DNA of 64,000 nucleotides from Candidatus Zhuqueibacterota bacterium (GTDB taxonomy: Bacteria; Zhuqueibacterota; Zhuqueibacteria; Residuimicrobiales; Krinioviventaceae), in assembly GCA_016928775.1 (NCBI GenBank), contig JAFGKD010000013.1, positions 1-64,000 on the forward strand. Direction: 5' to 3'. Position 1 is the first letter of the stretch. Every line of letters begins with the position of its first letter. The notes beneath the pieces are model-generated. The model was not told the DNA's origin. It saw only the letters and a list, made by a program, of their open reading frames with translations, and searched no databases. Made by a program: the position numbers and the translations under genes. Below, piece by piece: positions 1-8,897 of this stretch.

Positions 1-1730
1 AGTATTTTTCGCGCCCCTTCGGCATGATCAGTTTCCGGGAAAATATGTATCAATTCGCTGAGTACGGTGTCGGCAAGAACGGTGTCGGCTTTAAATTTTC
101 GAAAAGCATAGGATAGGGAATAGAGTGCTCTGGCAACGTGTGTGCTGTCAGTTCTTTTTTCAACGACGACCTGGTAATATTTTATTGCCGAATCCGGCTT
201 GTCAAATGCGAACAACAGGACCTCGGCCAGAGCCAAATATTTGGCGGACAGTTGAAATTCTTTTTCTCGCGCCTCTTCTTCTGCGCGCTGGGCAAGGGCG
301 GCACTGTCAAGCTGTGTGGGCATAAACAATGTGCTATCGATTTGGGTCGAATCGCCTGCTGCCATCTTTTCGGCCAGGCGTTCCTGCAACACGGCCTGGC
401 GAGCCAGATCTGCGTCGGTCAGCTCACGCAACGTAAGTGGCGGCGGTCGATCCCGTCCGGTGTAATTAACCCACATGCCATCCATGCTGAGATTGATCGG
501 ACCGTCATCACGTTCCTGGCGCACATCACTTTCACCATCACCATTAAGCGAGTCCGCCTCAACATAACGCCCTTCGAGACGAGCAATATCATCTTCCAAT
601 TCTTTTAAAGTTCGGATGTTATCGGAGCGCTGCTGGGCGATCGGAGCGATGAGCGAGTTGGAAAACTCGCTGCGTACGAGGTCGTAATTTTCTTTTGCTT
701 TTTGATAATCGCCAACGATATATTCCTCGATTTCGCCAAGAGAAAAATAGGAGCGTGCCGAAGCATCCGTGCGCTTGTGTTCTTCGATAATATTTTCATA
801 CCATTTGATCGCTTCCGACAAATCGCCCTTGAGCTGAAGGTTTGTCGCCAGTTCGAGCTTTATCCGGGGGATTCTTTTTTCATCAAATTCTTTCGAAAGC
901 GCGGTTCTGAATGTTTTGATTGCGCGATCATATTCGCTATTCAAGCTGTAAGCTTGCCCCAATTTGAAAATTGCCTGTGATTGAAAATCTTCATTGGGAG
1001 AGATTTTAACAGCGCGACGCAATATGGCCGGTGCTTCCTCATAGCGTTCAAGTCGTATCAAACAATCGCCATATCTGTATTGGGCCATTGCTTTGATCAG
1101 TTTATCGTTCGCTGATTTTGCCGAGCTGGCAAAGTTTTCAGCCGCCAATTCGTAATTTTGTTTTTTAAAGTAGAGACCACCGAGCTCGTATCTGGCCTCC
1201 TCGCGAACTATTTTGGGAATATCCGGATCGCTGGAAAGTGCCCGAAGTTGTTCTTCAGCGGTGTCAAATTCTTCCAGGCCGATAAAAGTGCGCGCCTTCA
1301 ACAGTCTTGTTTCCGGGATAAAATCGCTGTCCGGATAATTGGCCAATATCTCATCGAATTTACGCATCGCCTTTTTATAGTCACGGCGATAATAAAAGCA
1401 TTTGCCAATGAGAATCAAGGCATCATCAAACCATCGGCTATTGGGGAAATATTCCAGGACGCGAGAAGAACGTTCGATCGCCTGCTGGTAATTTTGCATC
1501 TCCTGCTGTGAGGCGCGATTTTTCGTATCTTGCACCGAACGGCCAGCCTTTCTGAGCTGTTCCTCTTCTTCGGGTGAAAGCTCGACAACTTGCGTTTTCT
1601 CTCTTTTTTTGCGCTCTTTTTCCGCCTCTTTATAAAATTTCTTGGCATTATGAAAAGTGTTATAATAGGCACATTGTGTTGAGAGCAGAACAAAGAGTAT
1701 AAACGGGATTATGTAAAAAAGCTTTCTCAT
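1..1730 (-). CDS. TPR-repeat outer-membrane lipoprotein (C-terminus beyond the left edge)
   Basis: The frame stays open from an ATG at 1730 through base 1, giving at least 576 residues. It begins with a hydrophobic signal ending in a Cys at residue 20 (context STQC then AYYNTF), a loose lipobox. A charged Lys/Glu helix follows, then many degenerate tetratricopeptide units of about 34-38 residues; the last visible one reads DTVLSELIHIFPETDHAEGA. Such proteins act as periplasmic scaffolds attached to the outer membrane, similar in style to BamD/YbgF or gliding-type TPR lipoproteins; the partner cannot be told. The ATG follows the sirtuin's TAG stop with no intervening base, so the two are translationally coupled. 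Visible: signal and repeats. Inferred: location and scaffold role. Confidence 0.8.
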   Translation of the reverse strand, partial: MRKLFYIIPFILFVLLSTQCAYYNTFHNAKKFYKEAEKERKKREKTQVVELSPEEEEQLRKAGRSVQDTKNRASQQEMQNYQQAIERSSRVLEYFPNSRWFDDALILIGKCFYYRRDYKKAMRKFDEILANYPDSDFIPETRLLKARTFIGLEEFDTAEEQLRALSSDPDIPKIVREEARYELGGLYFKKQNYELAAENFASSAKSANDKLIKAMAQYRYGDCLIRLERYEEAPAILRRAVKISPNEDFQSQAIFKLGQAYSLNSEYDRAIKTFRTALSKEFDEKRIPRIKLELATNLQLKGDLSEAIKWYENIIEEHKRTDASARSYFSLGEIEEYIVGDYQKAKENYDLVRSEFSNSLIAPIAQQRSDNIRTLKELEDDIARLEGRYVEADSLNGDGESDVRQERDDGPINLSMDGMWVNYTGRDRPPPLTLRELTDADLARQAVLQERLAEKMAAGDSTQIDSTLFMPTQLDSAALAQRAEEEAREKEFQLSAKYLALAEVLLFAFDKPDSAIKYYQVVVEKRTDSTHVARALYSLSYAFRKFKADTVLADTVLSELIHIFPETDHAEGARKI

Positions 1731-2474
1731 CTAATTTATCGCGTTGATCTTATTCTTCACAGCATTCCACAACTCTGGCAGAATTTCGCCCGCTTTGCCA
1801 CGATAGCTGACATCAACATAATTGCTTATTGTCGTGGTATCGAGATTAATCTCTATAACAAAAGCACCATTATTTTTTGCTTCGATGGGCAGATAAGCAG
1901 CCGGATAGACGGCGGCCGATGTACCAATGGAAAAATAAACGTCAGCCTCTTGCGCTGCTGCATAAGACATGTCCAGAATATCAATGGGCAGCATCTCGCC
2001 GAACCAGACAACATCGGGCCGAACGAGTCCGCCACAGTCACATCGAGGCAGCTCATCCAGTTTTATATTCTCAATCAACCGACCACACTCGTTACATCTG
2101 TTGCGCAATATGCTACCGTGCAATTCATATACGATTGTGCTGCCCGCTTTTTTGTGCAAGCCGTCGATATTTTGCGTACTTAACGAGAAATCCGGGTAAA
2201 ACTTTTCCATTTCCGCCAGGATGATGTGCGCCGGATTTGGCTGTACCTGTTCGATGATCGTTCGCCGATGCTCATACCATTCCAGTACTCTGGCGGGATT
2301 CCGCAGGAACGCCTCCATGCTCGCCAATTCATCCGGCTTTAGCTTCGTCCATATGCCGTCTTTACCTCGAAAAGTTGCGATGCCACTTTCAGCCGAAATA
2401 CCGGCTCCGGTCAGTACGGCAACTTTTTTTGCATCAACGAGGCGATCCAGTACATTGTCGCTTATTTCGATCAT
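1731..2474 (-). CDS. cobB: NAD-dependent protein deacylase, sirtuin (Sir2/CobB type)
   Basis: At 247 residues it has the normal length for a bacterial sirtuin. Motifs in order: NAD-binding GAGISAESGIATFRG (23-37), TQNIDGLH (100-107), catalytic His119 in ELHGS, a zinc ribbon with Cys127, Cys130, Cys145 and Cys147, VVWFGE (156-160), and GTSAAVYPA. Sirtuins remove acyl groups from lysine using NAD in the cytoplasm. Tyr67 and Arg70 (WYEHRR) match the YxxR pair that in SIRT5/CobB binds negatively charged acyl groups, so desuccinylase or demalonylase activity is plausible. It is first of a two-gene unit; its TAG directly abuts the ATG of the TPR lipoprotein. Confidence 0.95.
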   Translation of the reverse strand: MIEISDNVLDRLVDAKKVAVLTGAGISAESGIATFRGKDGIWTKLKPDELASMEAFLRNPARVLEWYEHRRTIIEQVQPNPAHIILAEMEKFYPDFSLSTQNIDGLHKKAGSTIVYELHGSILRNRCNECGRLIENIKLDELPRCDCGGLVRPDVVWFGEMLPIDILDMSYAAAQEADVYFSIGTSAAVYPAAYLPIEAKNNGAFVIEINLDTTTISNYVDVSYRGKAGEILPELWNAVKNKINAIN

Positions 2475-2829
2475 AGCTTCACAATCAGCAACAGTTTATT
2501 TAATTACTTTGAGTTAAATATGTTCCATCGAACAGAACCTTTTCAAAATAAAAAGTAATATTTAAAGAGTCAATACAATTTCAGAATATCTTGTCTCGCG
2601 AAAACTGTAAAACAATGTAACACCTGTATTTATTTTAACAATAACTTAACATTATATTTGGATTCTTGCTCTTTTTTTTGTATATATGCACTTATTTCCA
2701 GCTCATTCTAACTCATTATTTATAAGGAACATCGAGAAGACAGCCAGCGTGTAAATTATAAAAATATTTTTGCCCAATTTTTGCATGCGCCAAAACAATT
2801 GATTTTTTAACATAAACTTAATATAGAGA
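2475..2829. other. AT-rich divergent intergenic region
   Basis: About 355 bases between the leftward sirtuin and the rightward HlyD-like gene. It is very A/T-rich with many short runs, and should hold both divergent promoters. I see no convincing ORF, RNA gene or long inverted repeat. The ribosome binding site before the ATG at 2830 is weak (only a GAG). Confidence 0.5.
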
Positions 2830-3912
2830 ATGAATAGATTATCGCGTCGAACAATTGGAATTATCACTCTTGCCATTCTTGTGGTGCTGGTTATTTTTGC
2901 CTTATTTATCGAGTTCAATCATGTCGTTCGAGGACCAGCACGTTTTGTCGCCTATTCTGAATGGACGCTGATCAATTCTGAACAAGACAAGCTCAAAAGT
3001 CAGCATTTTTATAACGGGAGTCGCTACAAAAATGATATATTTCTCTTTCATTTTGAACGCCCGGATTTCATTCGCTTCAGTCTGAATGAAAAATTGCAGA
3101 TTGGCACTCTGGTCAATGCTGGAGATGTTGTCGCACAGCTCATGTCATCGGAAGATGATATTCGGCTTGCCACAATAATAGGACAATTAGACGAGGTAAA
3201 AGCCAGCCTCTTAGCCTTTCGCACCGGTGAAAAAAAAGCGATCCAGGTCGAAGCACAAGAAGCGCTGAACTATGCCCAAGCGAAATTGGCGGCGTACGAA
3301 CCAATACTCCAGCGCCACAAGGAATTGCACGCGCAAAATCTCATCAGTGATCAGGCGCTTGATACGACTTTGGCGCGATATGATCTGTACAATATAGAAG
3401 TATCCCTTCAGGAAGCACATTTATTAAGCACCAAAACTGGAGAAAAAGAAGAGACAATTTCTATCATTGCTGCCCAGGTTGATGCCATTGAAAATCAATT
3501 GGATATTTTCAAACAAAAGCTTGAGGCCATGACGATCAAATCACCGATTAGTGGTATCCTGGTTCAGCCTGATCTTATGCTGGGAGAGTTGTGCCATATA
3601 TGTGAAATCGATTCCATCATTGTACAAATGCCGTTGGCAGCATCGGATGTCAAATATGTCCAGGTCGGCATGCCGATGAGCGCTCATTTGCCAAGTACGG
3701 GCAAAAGCAGTCTTGAGCTGAATGTACTTGATATTAACTATAACGCATCCATCATCAATATGCAGCCGATGTATATGGTGACGGCGGTAGCGCCAAATAT
3801 CGATGGCCGAATTATGCCGGGCATGACCGGAAATGTTAAAATACATGTTGGCAAAATGACGCTTTTTGCCAGGCTCGCTGATGCATGGGCCAGATTTCGA
3901 TTCAACAGATAA
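2830..3912 (+). CDS. HlyD/RND-type membrane fusion (periplasmic adaptor) protein
   Basis: 360 residues. One N-terminal membrane helix (about residues 8-28) is followed by a lipoyl/barrel half-motif, a long central helical hairpin rich in Glu, Gln and Ala (about 110-235), the returning barrel strand (KSPISGILVQPDLMLGE) and a C-terminal beta domain with a GMPMSAHLP stretch. This is the HlyD-like adaptor architecture, which usually bridges an inner-membrane pump and the periplasm. No pump gene is next to it. Instead it lies 27 bases before a VTC-domain protein and upstream of a DUF4956 membrane protein on the same strand, so it probably serves that cassette. A CxxC (GELCHICE) sits in the barrel. 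Confidence 0.75.
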   Translation: MNRLSRRTIGIITLAILVVLVIFALFIEFNHVVRGPARFVAYSEWTLINSEQDKLKSQHFYNGSRYKNDIFLFHFERPDFIRFSLNEKLQIGTLVNAGDVVAQLMSSEDDIRLATIIGQLDEVKASLLAFRTGEKKAIQVEAQEALNYAQAKLAAYEPILQRHKELHAQNLISDQALDTTLARYDLYNIEVSLQEAHLLSTKTGEKEETISIIAAQVDAIENQLDIFKQKLEAMTIKSPISGILVQPDLMLGELCHICEIDSIIVQMPLAASDVKYVQVGMPMSAHLPSTGKSSLELNVLDINYNASIINMQPMYMVTAVAPNIDGRIMPGMTGNVKIHVGKMTLFARLADAWARFRFNR

Positions 3913-3939
3913 AACAACGATGTGAGGACAGGAACAGTC

Positions 3940-4680
3940 TTGAGAGCACCAACAAAAAGCGGCCGTAATGAAATAAAATATTATATTGAACCAGCGATGG
4001 TGTACCCAATCCTGGATCAATGTCGAACTTATATAGAACATGACGAACATGCTTTGAATCGCCCGGATTATCGCTACACAATTCGCAGTCTCTATTACGA
4101 TTCGCCCAAACTCGATTTTTATTGGGAAAAGATGGATGGCATCAAAGTTCGGCGAAAGCTGCGTATTCGCACCTATAATGAATACAACAAAGATTCGGTC
4201 GCTTTTTTAGAGATCAAGCGCCGCTATGGTACTGTCATTGTCAAAGAGAGAGCAAAATACAATTTTGATGAGATTGTGAAGATAATGACGTCGCCGGAGA
4301 GAATCTGGTTGACTTATGAGCAGAGCACAAATCATTCTCTCGTTCTCGGCAAGTGGGTGGATAACATCGTGCGATGGTCGCTCGAGCCAACCATTCTGGT
4401 CGTTTATGAGCGCGAACCCTATGTCGGACGGTTCAGAGACGAAAACGATGTTCGTATTACGTTTGATTATAATGTCAGAGCGAGCTATACCGAATCACCG
4501 GCTGAAATATTTCTCGAGGATAATATGACACCTGTCGTTTCTGATCGTGTTATTCTTGAGCTCAAGTTCAATCACTTTATGCCAAAATGGATGCGTCAAA
4601 TGGTTCAGAGGATGAATCTGAAGCAGCGATCCATATCCAAATATTGCATGGGTGTTGATGAGGGAATTTTTAATAATTAA
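3940..4680 (+). CDS. VTC-domain (polyphosphate polymerase-like) protein
   Basis: About 246 residues. The VTC tunnel fold shows as RYTIRSLYYDSP, the basic strand KVRRKLRIRTY, LEIKRRYG followed by KER, VRITFDYNVR, and a late acidic strand ILELKFNHFMP. The alternating Arg/Lys and Glu residues correspond to the phosphate tunnel and metal site of VTC/CYTH-type polyphosphate polymerases. A GTG at 3922 is in frame but has no ribosome site. A TTG at 3940 has AGGACAGG about seven bases upstream and is preferred. Ten bases separate it from the following DUF4956 gene, a pairing common in bacteria. Polyphosphate synthesis is family knowledge and not shown for this protein. Confidence 0.85.
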   Translation: MRAPTKSGRNEIKYYIEPAMVYPILDQCRTYIEHDEHALNRPDYRYTIRSLYYDSPKLDFYWEKMDGIKVRRKLRIRTYNEYNKDSVAFLEIKRRYGTVIVKERAKYNFDEIVKIMTSPERIWLTYEQSTNHSLVLGKWVDNIVRWSLEPTILVVYEREPYVGRFRDENDVRITFDYNVRASYTESPAEIFLEDNMTPVVSDRVILELKFNHFMPKWMRQMVQRMNLKQRSISKYCMGVDEGIFNN

Positions 4681-4690
4681 GAGGACATGA

Positions 4691-5395
4691 ATGCAGCCCC
4701 TACAACCCACCATTTTTGACGCCTTGTTACAAAGTGTTCCAACGATATTTGTTTTTGATGTTATAATCAACATTGTTCTCGCGTTCGTCCTGGGATTTTT
4801 CATCGCCGCTATATATCGTTTGACCTACCAGGGATATGCCTATTCCGCAGCTTTTGTCAATACGCTCATCATTATTTCGATGGTGACGGCGATTGTCATC
4901 ATGGTCATTGGCAACAACCTGGCGCGCGCGTTCGGCCTGGTCGGCGCAATGTCGATCATTCGATTTCGTACCGCCGTCAAGGATACAAAAGATATCGCCT
5001 TTGTTTTTTTCGCGCTCGCCGCCGGATTGGCGACCGGTGCCGGCAGTCATATGGTCGGTGTAACAGGGTGTATATTGGTAGGTGTCGTTGTTCTGCTTTT
5101 GTACCTGTTTAATTTTGGCGTGATTACGCGAAAAGAGCTTTTGCTGCGATTTTGGATGGAACCTGTTGAAGATGAGACGCCGCCTTATTTGAAAATATTT
5201 GAAAAATATTTAAAAACACATCGACTCATTCATATGCGCTCAGCACGACTCGGTCAGTTTCTCGAACTTTCATTTCATGTGAGATTTAAGGAAGACGTAA
5301 ACCATCAGAAACTGATCCGAGAACTCTCGATCATCGAAGGTATTGAACGAATTTCGCTCGTTCTTGGCGAAACAACTGACGATGTTGGCGCCTGA
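4691..5395 (+). CDS. DUF4956 multi-spanning membrane protein
   Basis: 234 residues: four to five hydrophobic helices in the first 150 residues, then a soluble ferredoxin-like tail of about 80 residues. The loop GAMSIIRFRTAVKDTKDIAF is the DUF4956 signature. Function is unknown; these genes recur beside VTC-domain genes and are assumed to make the membrane part of the same system. An ATG four bases upstream is out of frame and stops quickly; the start at 4691 has GAGGA just before it. Last gene of the three-gene cassette. Confidence 0.85.
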   Translation: MQPLQPTIFDALLQSVPTIFVFDVIINIVLAFVLGFFIAAIYRLTYQGYAYSAAFVNTLIIISMVTAIVIMVIGNNLARAFGLVGAMSIIRFRTAVKDTKDIAFVFFALAAGLATGAGSHMVGVTGCILVGVVVLLLYLFNFGVITRKELLLRFWMEPVEDETPPYLKIFEKYLKTHRLIHMRSARLGQFLELSFHVRFKEDVNHQKLIRELSIIEGIERISLVLGETTDDVGA

Positions 5396-5483
5396 GACAA
5401 TGCAATATCAGACCCGGGTACACTTTTTCATAAATTCGATAACATATTAATATGGACTGCTATTTACCATAATATCTGCTCCC

Positions 5484-6086
5484 TCACGAGACATCTTTTC
5501 CGGCTTCAACCCAATACAGGTCCGGCTTTTCAACTGTCTGGATTTCGGTGAAACCAACATGACGTAAAAGCGCCTGCAAATGTTCGGATTTGGGTAGCTT
5601 GTCGAATGTGACAACATTCGGTATCCGGGCGTGGTAATGATTTAATTTACGCGAGCAGCAATTATGAAAGATAAGCACTTTGCCGGATGGTTTGAGGATG
5701 CGCAAAAACTCAACCAGCGCACGCAACGGATTTTGAATGTGCGGAAAGGTGGAATAGCAGACAATCTTGTCAAATGTTTCATCGCGAAATGAGACGGCAC
5801 AGGCATCCGTACAAACGTAATGAGCATGTTCTGCATTTAACATTTTCCTGGCGCTAGAAAGCATGTTGTCGGACAGATCGGCGGCCACAACTCGCCCGGT
5901 TTTTACCAATGTGGACAGCGGCACTGTCAGTGCACCTCGACCGGCGCCAATATCCAGCACCATATCATCCTCTTTTATGCCAAAATATTGCATGGCATAT
6001 GCAAGCGATTGTGCGGGCGTTTTATTATGCCACGTTTCGGCCAAATCATTAAAAAAAAATCGATGCTCTCTCGACATAGCTAACAA
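5484..6086 (-). CDS. Class I SAM-dependent methyltransferase
   Basis: 200 residues with a Rossmann methyltransferase core. SAM motif I VLDIGAGRG is at residues 43-51, an acidic strand end follows (VVAADLSDNM), then a CTDA motif and a post-motif strand ILKPSGKVLIFHNC. This resembles the UbiE/Methyltransf_11 group. The substrate is unknown. The start overlaps the end of the ECF S-component gene by seven bases, so it is the last gene of the NikR-TonB-ECF operon. That placement suggests the imported ligand, or an intermediate made from it, is methylated, which is inference only. A second ATG three codons in could also serve. Confidence 0.85.
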   Translation of the reverse strand: MLAMSREHRFFFNDLAETWHNKTPAQSLAYAMQYFGIKEDDMVLDIGAGRGALTVPLSTLVKTGRVVAADLSDNMLSSARKMLNAEHAHYVCTDACAVSFRDETFDKIVCYSTFPHIQNPLRALVEFLRILKPSGKVLIFHNCCSRKLNHYHARIPNVVTFDKLPKSEHLQALLRHVGFTEIQTVEKPDLYWVEAGKDVS

Positions 6087-6598
6087 CGGAATGCAAATAA
6101 AGGCTCGTGTTTAATCTTGCTCACAATGACTGGAACAACTAATATTATGGCAATGACGCCCGGCAATCCCTGAATGACCAAAAGTATGGAAAACACCTTA
6201 CCCGATAATCCGAGGATGGGAGCCAACACCATCACAATAAAAAATAAAATAAATCGTGATATAAGCAAGCCAATTAAGAGAATCCAGGCCAGGCCAAATT
6301 TTGTGTAGCGATACAAAATCCCGATAGTTCCGGTGAGAAAAATTAATTCCACCACGATAACGTGCATAAAAGGCGGCGATATCGGTGGCATACCGGTCAT
6401 AAGCGAAGAAAGCAACGGCGCTAACGTGCCGATCCCGATGGCTAATGGAAGGCTGACAAAAAATGCGGCAGCCGCTATAGGCCAAAACATGGGCAGAAAA
6501 ATTGCGCCCAAATTCACAGCATGAAACAGGATTGGAAACAAAATGCCAAGCGCGATAAACATGGCGCTGAGCGTCAATTGTTGCGTTCGTTTTTGCAT
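6080..6598 (-). CDS. ECF-type transporter substrate-binding (S) component
   Basis: 172 residues, nearly all membrane helices (about six). The N-terminus LSAMFIALGILFPILFH, the FLPMFWPI segment and the SLMTGMPPISPP loop are typical of vitamin/metal ECF S components. It lacks the N-terminal Met-His of CbiM/NikM, so it is not the classical nickel/cobalt core. No ECF ATPase or T subunit lies in the window; a shared energising module elsewhere would be needed. It starts seven bases after the TonB receptor stop, so an outer-membrane receptor and an inner-membrane importer are made together. Confidence 0.75.
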   Translation of the reverse strand: MQKRTQQLTLSAMFIALGILFPILFHAVNLGAIFLPMFWPIAAAAFFVSLPLAIGIGTLAPLLSSLMTGMPPISPPFMHVIVVELIFLTGTIGILYRYTKFGLAWILLIGLLISRFILFFIVMVLAPILGLSGKVFSILLVIQGLPGVIAIILVVPVIVSKIKHEPLFAFRC

Positions 6599-6605
6599 CG
6601 AGACC

Positions 6606-8444
6606 TCAGAAAGAATAAACGATTTCAGCCATAAAAGTTCGCCCCGGCATGGGGTAGCCGTAAAGAGTTTGATACTCTTGATCTAAAGCATTTTTGAGCG
6701 ACAATTTGAGCCCCATGGTTTTCCAAATCGCAATGTTTGTGGCCACATTGATCAGTGTATAGTCAGGCAGTTTATTTTGGCGTGCATCGCTGCCGTAAAG
6801 CTCGGCAGCGTGCATGATGGTTGTCATCAGCTCGATCCTGCCAAAATCATATGCCGCATAGAGTGACAATTTCTTTTCCGGTGCGCCCTGGGTTTCATTC
6901 CCAAGATTTATATCTGACCAGGAAGCTGACACATTGAGCGATGTTATTGGACGCCATTTGGCTGCAATTTCATAGCCAGCGTGAGTGAATTCACCAGAGT
7001 TCACAAACTTGGACGGCCTGGCTGAAAAATCCTGCCGAATGAGGTTACTACCCCTGGCCTGGAATAGCACAACTTCAACGTGCGCCGTCGTGCCGATACC
7101 CTGGGTGATACCCAACTCATAGTTCCACAGATTCTCGGGCAAAAGCTCCTCATTGCGCGGTGGAAATACATACAGCTCACGAATTGACGGGCTGCGAAAA
7201 CCCTTGGCAGCAGAGAGTCGTATAGCAGTGCTTTTCGCTGCATTGGTAACCAGACCAATCTTGGGCAAAAGTTCGGCGCCGTAAAGTTCGTGCTGCTCGA
7301 CACGAAGGCCGGCCGAGGCAATAAAACGCTGCCAGAACAATTGCTGCATGTGGATGTACGGTGCCCATTCCGTCATAAAGCGTTCAGAGTAATCAATGAA
7401 CGGCACCTGATTAAGGGATTCCTCGGCGTCGCCGCCGTATCGTTTATAATCAAATCCTGCAGTTGTTGTATTGCCCGCCCACAAGGCGGCATTGTGGTAC
7501 ATCATAAGGCCGATGGTTTGATCATTCGAGCGCCAGCCATCATAAATTTTGTGATGCCCAAAATTACCGTGTAACTTTACATAAGAGTCACCCAAACGAC
7601 TTGAATGATTGAGCGTCACATCAGCGCCGGAGCGACGGATGTCGTACCACTGATCCGCAGCCGATTTATCAATTGTTCCGGGATCGAGCAGGTACACATC
7701 ACTGTAATTGGCGTTAAGTTCCAGTTTGGTCTTGGCGCTAAAAGCGTATCCCAGATGAACAGTTGAAAATGTTCCATCATAGTTCGAGTTTTCACGGTGC
7801 CCGTCCGTTCGTTGTGTACCCAGAGTGACAAAGTAATCAAAAGGGCCAATTTTGCCACCATGATTCAGATAAAGTTTGCCGCTGTTGTAATTGCCAAGAC
7901 CACCGCGAATCTTTGTTTGAAAGCCGTCTTGCCGTACTTTTTTCGAGACCAGATTGATGACCCCGCCCATGGCATTGGTGCCGTAAAGAAAAGATGCGGG
8001 ACCGCGTACGACTTCAATTCGTTCAAGCCCTTCGAGTGAATAGGCGTCGGGTAAAGGATGACCCATCATTCCCATAATATCGGGTCGACCATCGCGCAAG
8101 ACGAGCACGCCGGTGACCGGAGAGCCGCCCACGCCACGGATCGAAATGCCACCGGCAGCACCGTAAGCAACGCCGTACCCCATGACCGCACGTTCGGTAA
8201 TAAAAACTCCCGGCACATGGTCTTTCACCAATTCAAGCGCCGAGCTGGAGATGGATTGTTGAATCATTTTCGCATCAACAACCGAAACACTCGCGGCGAT
8301 GTCGCTTTGTGCACCCTCTACCTTTGTTGCTGTAACCACGACCGGATCAAAGCGATATTTTACAGAATCAGCACCACTTTGTGCATGCAGATGACAAAAT
8401 AGCACGATTGTCAATGTTGTCAAGGTCAAAAGCGGATGTTTCAT
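6606..8444 (-). CDS. TonB-dependent outer-membrane receptor
   Basis: 612 residues. A signal peptide ends near HLHAQ, then comes a TonB box-like DPVVVTATKVEG, the plug domain (IRGVGG, VLRDGRP, ERIEVVRGPASFLYGTNAMGGVIN) and a 22-strand-style barrel ending in the aromatic VYSF. At this length it matches vitamin B12/metallophore receptors. It imports a scarce ligand across the outer membrane with TonB energy. It lies 20 bases after the NikR-family gene and just before the ECF S component, so it is probably metal-regulated and its ligand is probably a metal chelate or cofactor. The exact ligand cannot be read from sequence. Confidence 0.92.
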   Translation of the reverse strand: MKHPLLTLTTLTIVLFCHLHAQSGADSVKYRFDPVVVTATKVEGAQSDIAASVSVVDAKMIQQSISSSALELVKDHVPGVFITERAVMGYGVAYGAAGGISIRGVGGSPVTGVLVLRDGRPDIMGMMGHPLPDAYSLEGLERIEVVRGPASFLYGTNAMGGVINLVSKKVRQDGFQTKIRGGLGNYNSGKLYLNHGGKIGPFDYFVTLGTQRTDGHRENSNYDGTFSTVHLGYAFSAKTKLELNANYSDVYLLDPGTIDKSAADQWYDIRRSGADVTLNHSSRLGDSYVKLHGNFGHHKIYDGWRSNDQTIGLMMYHNAALWAGNTTTAGFDYKRYGGDAEESLNQVPFIDYSERFMTEWAPYIHMQQLFWQRFIASAGLRVEQHELYGAELLPKIGLVTNAAKSTAIRLSAAKGFRSPSIRELYVFPPRNEELLPENLWNYELGITQGIGTTAHVEVVLFQARGSNLIRQDFSARPSKFVNSGEFTHAGYEIAAKWRPITSLNVSASWSDINLGNETQGAPEKKLSLYAAYDFGRIELMTTIMHAAELYGSDARQNKLPDYTLINVATNIAIWKTMGLKLSLKNALDQEYQTLYGYPMPGRTFMAEIVYSF

Positions 8445-8464
8445 GAATAGATCTCCCTGTTTGT

Positions 8465-8881
8465 TTATTTCAAGTTCTTCCCGGTCGTGGTCATCACCAA
8501 ACTCCCGTGTTTAACGCCTTTGGTGCCGATTAATTCGTTGGCCAATTTTCTGAGTACCTTGGCACACCCGCGCACAGCGGATACTTCGAGGCTGTTGTCA
8601 TCATCCAGTTGTACGTGCATGGTGGAAATAATCTCCTGCAACGGTCCCTTTGTTTGTGCCAATTTTTTTGTGATGCTGTTGAGTTTTTGATCAACGATCA
8701 CGGTGAGCGTGCCAACCACTTTGTCACGGGGATCTTCCCATTCGTCGCGGATGAGACTATCACGAATAAGATCGCGAATAGCCTCGGAACGATTCGCATA
8801 GCCTTTTTTTTGAATGAGCTGATCAAATTTATCAAGCAACGCCTGATCGAGGGAGACGCCAAAACGTATTAGTGAACTCAT
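8465..8881 (-). CDS. nikR: NikR-family metal-responsive repressor with altered ligands
   Basis: 138 residues. An N-terminal ribbon-helix-helix (IRFGVSLDQ to NRSEAIRDLIRDSL, 5-43) is followed by the ACT-like NikR C-domain (ISTMHVQL, LEVSAVRG, TKGVKHGSL). In E. coli NikR nickel is held by His76, His87, His89 and Cys95. Aligned here are Lys78, His89, Gln91 and Ser97, so only one ligand survives; a Cys at 106 is extra. It therefore probably senses a different metal or binds it differently. It is the first gene of the operon and has a palindrome on its own promoter, implying autoregulation. Fold assignment is firm; effector is open. Confidence 0.9.
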   Translation of the reverse strand: MSSLIRFGVSLDQALLDKFDQLIQKKGYANRSEAIRDLIRDSLIRDEWEDPRDKVVGTLTVIVDQKLNSITKKLAQTKGPLQEIISTMHVQLDDDNSLEVSAVRGCAKVLRKLANELIGTKGVKHGSLVMTTTGKNLK

Positions 8882-8897
8882 TTTTATTAATCCCAGT

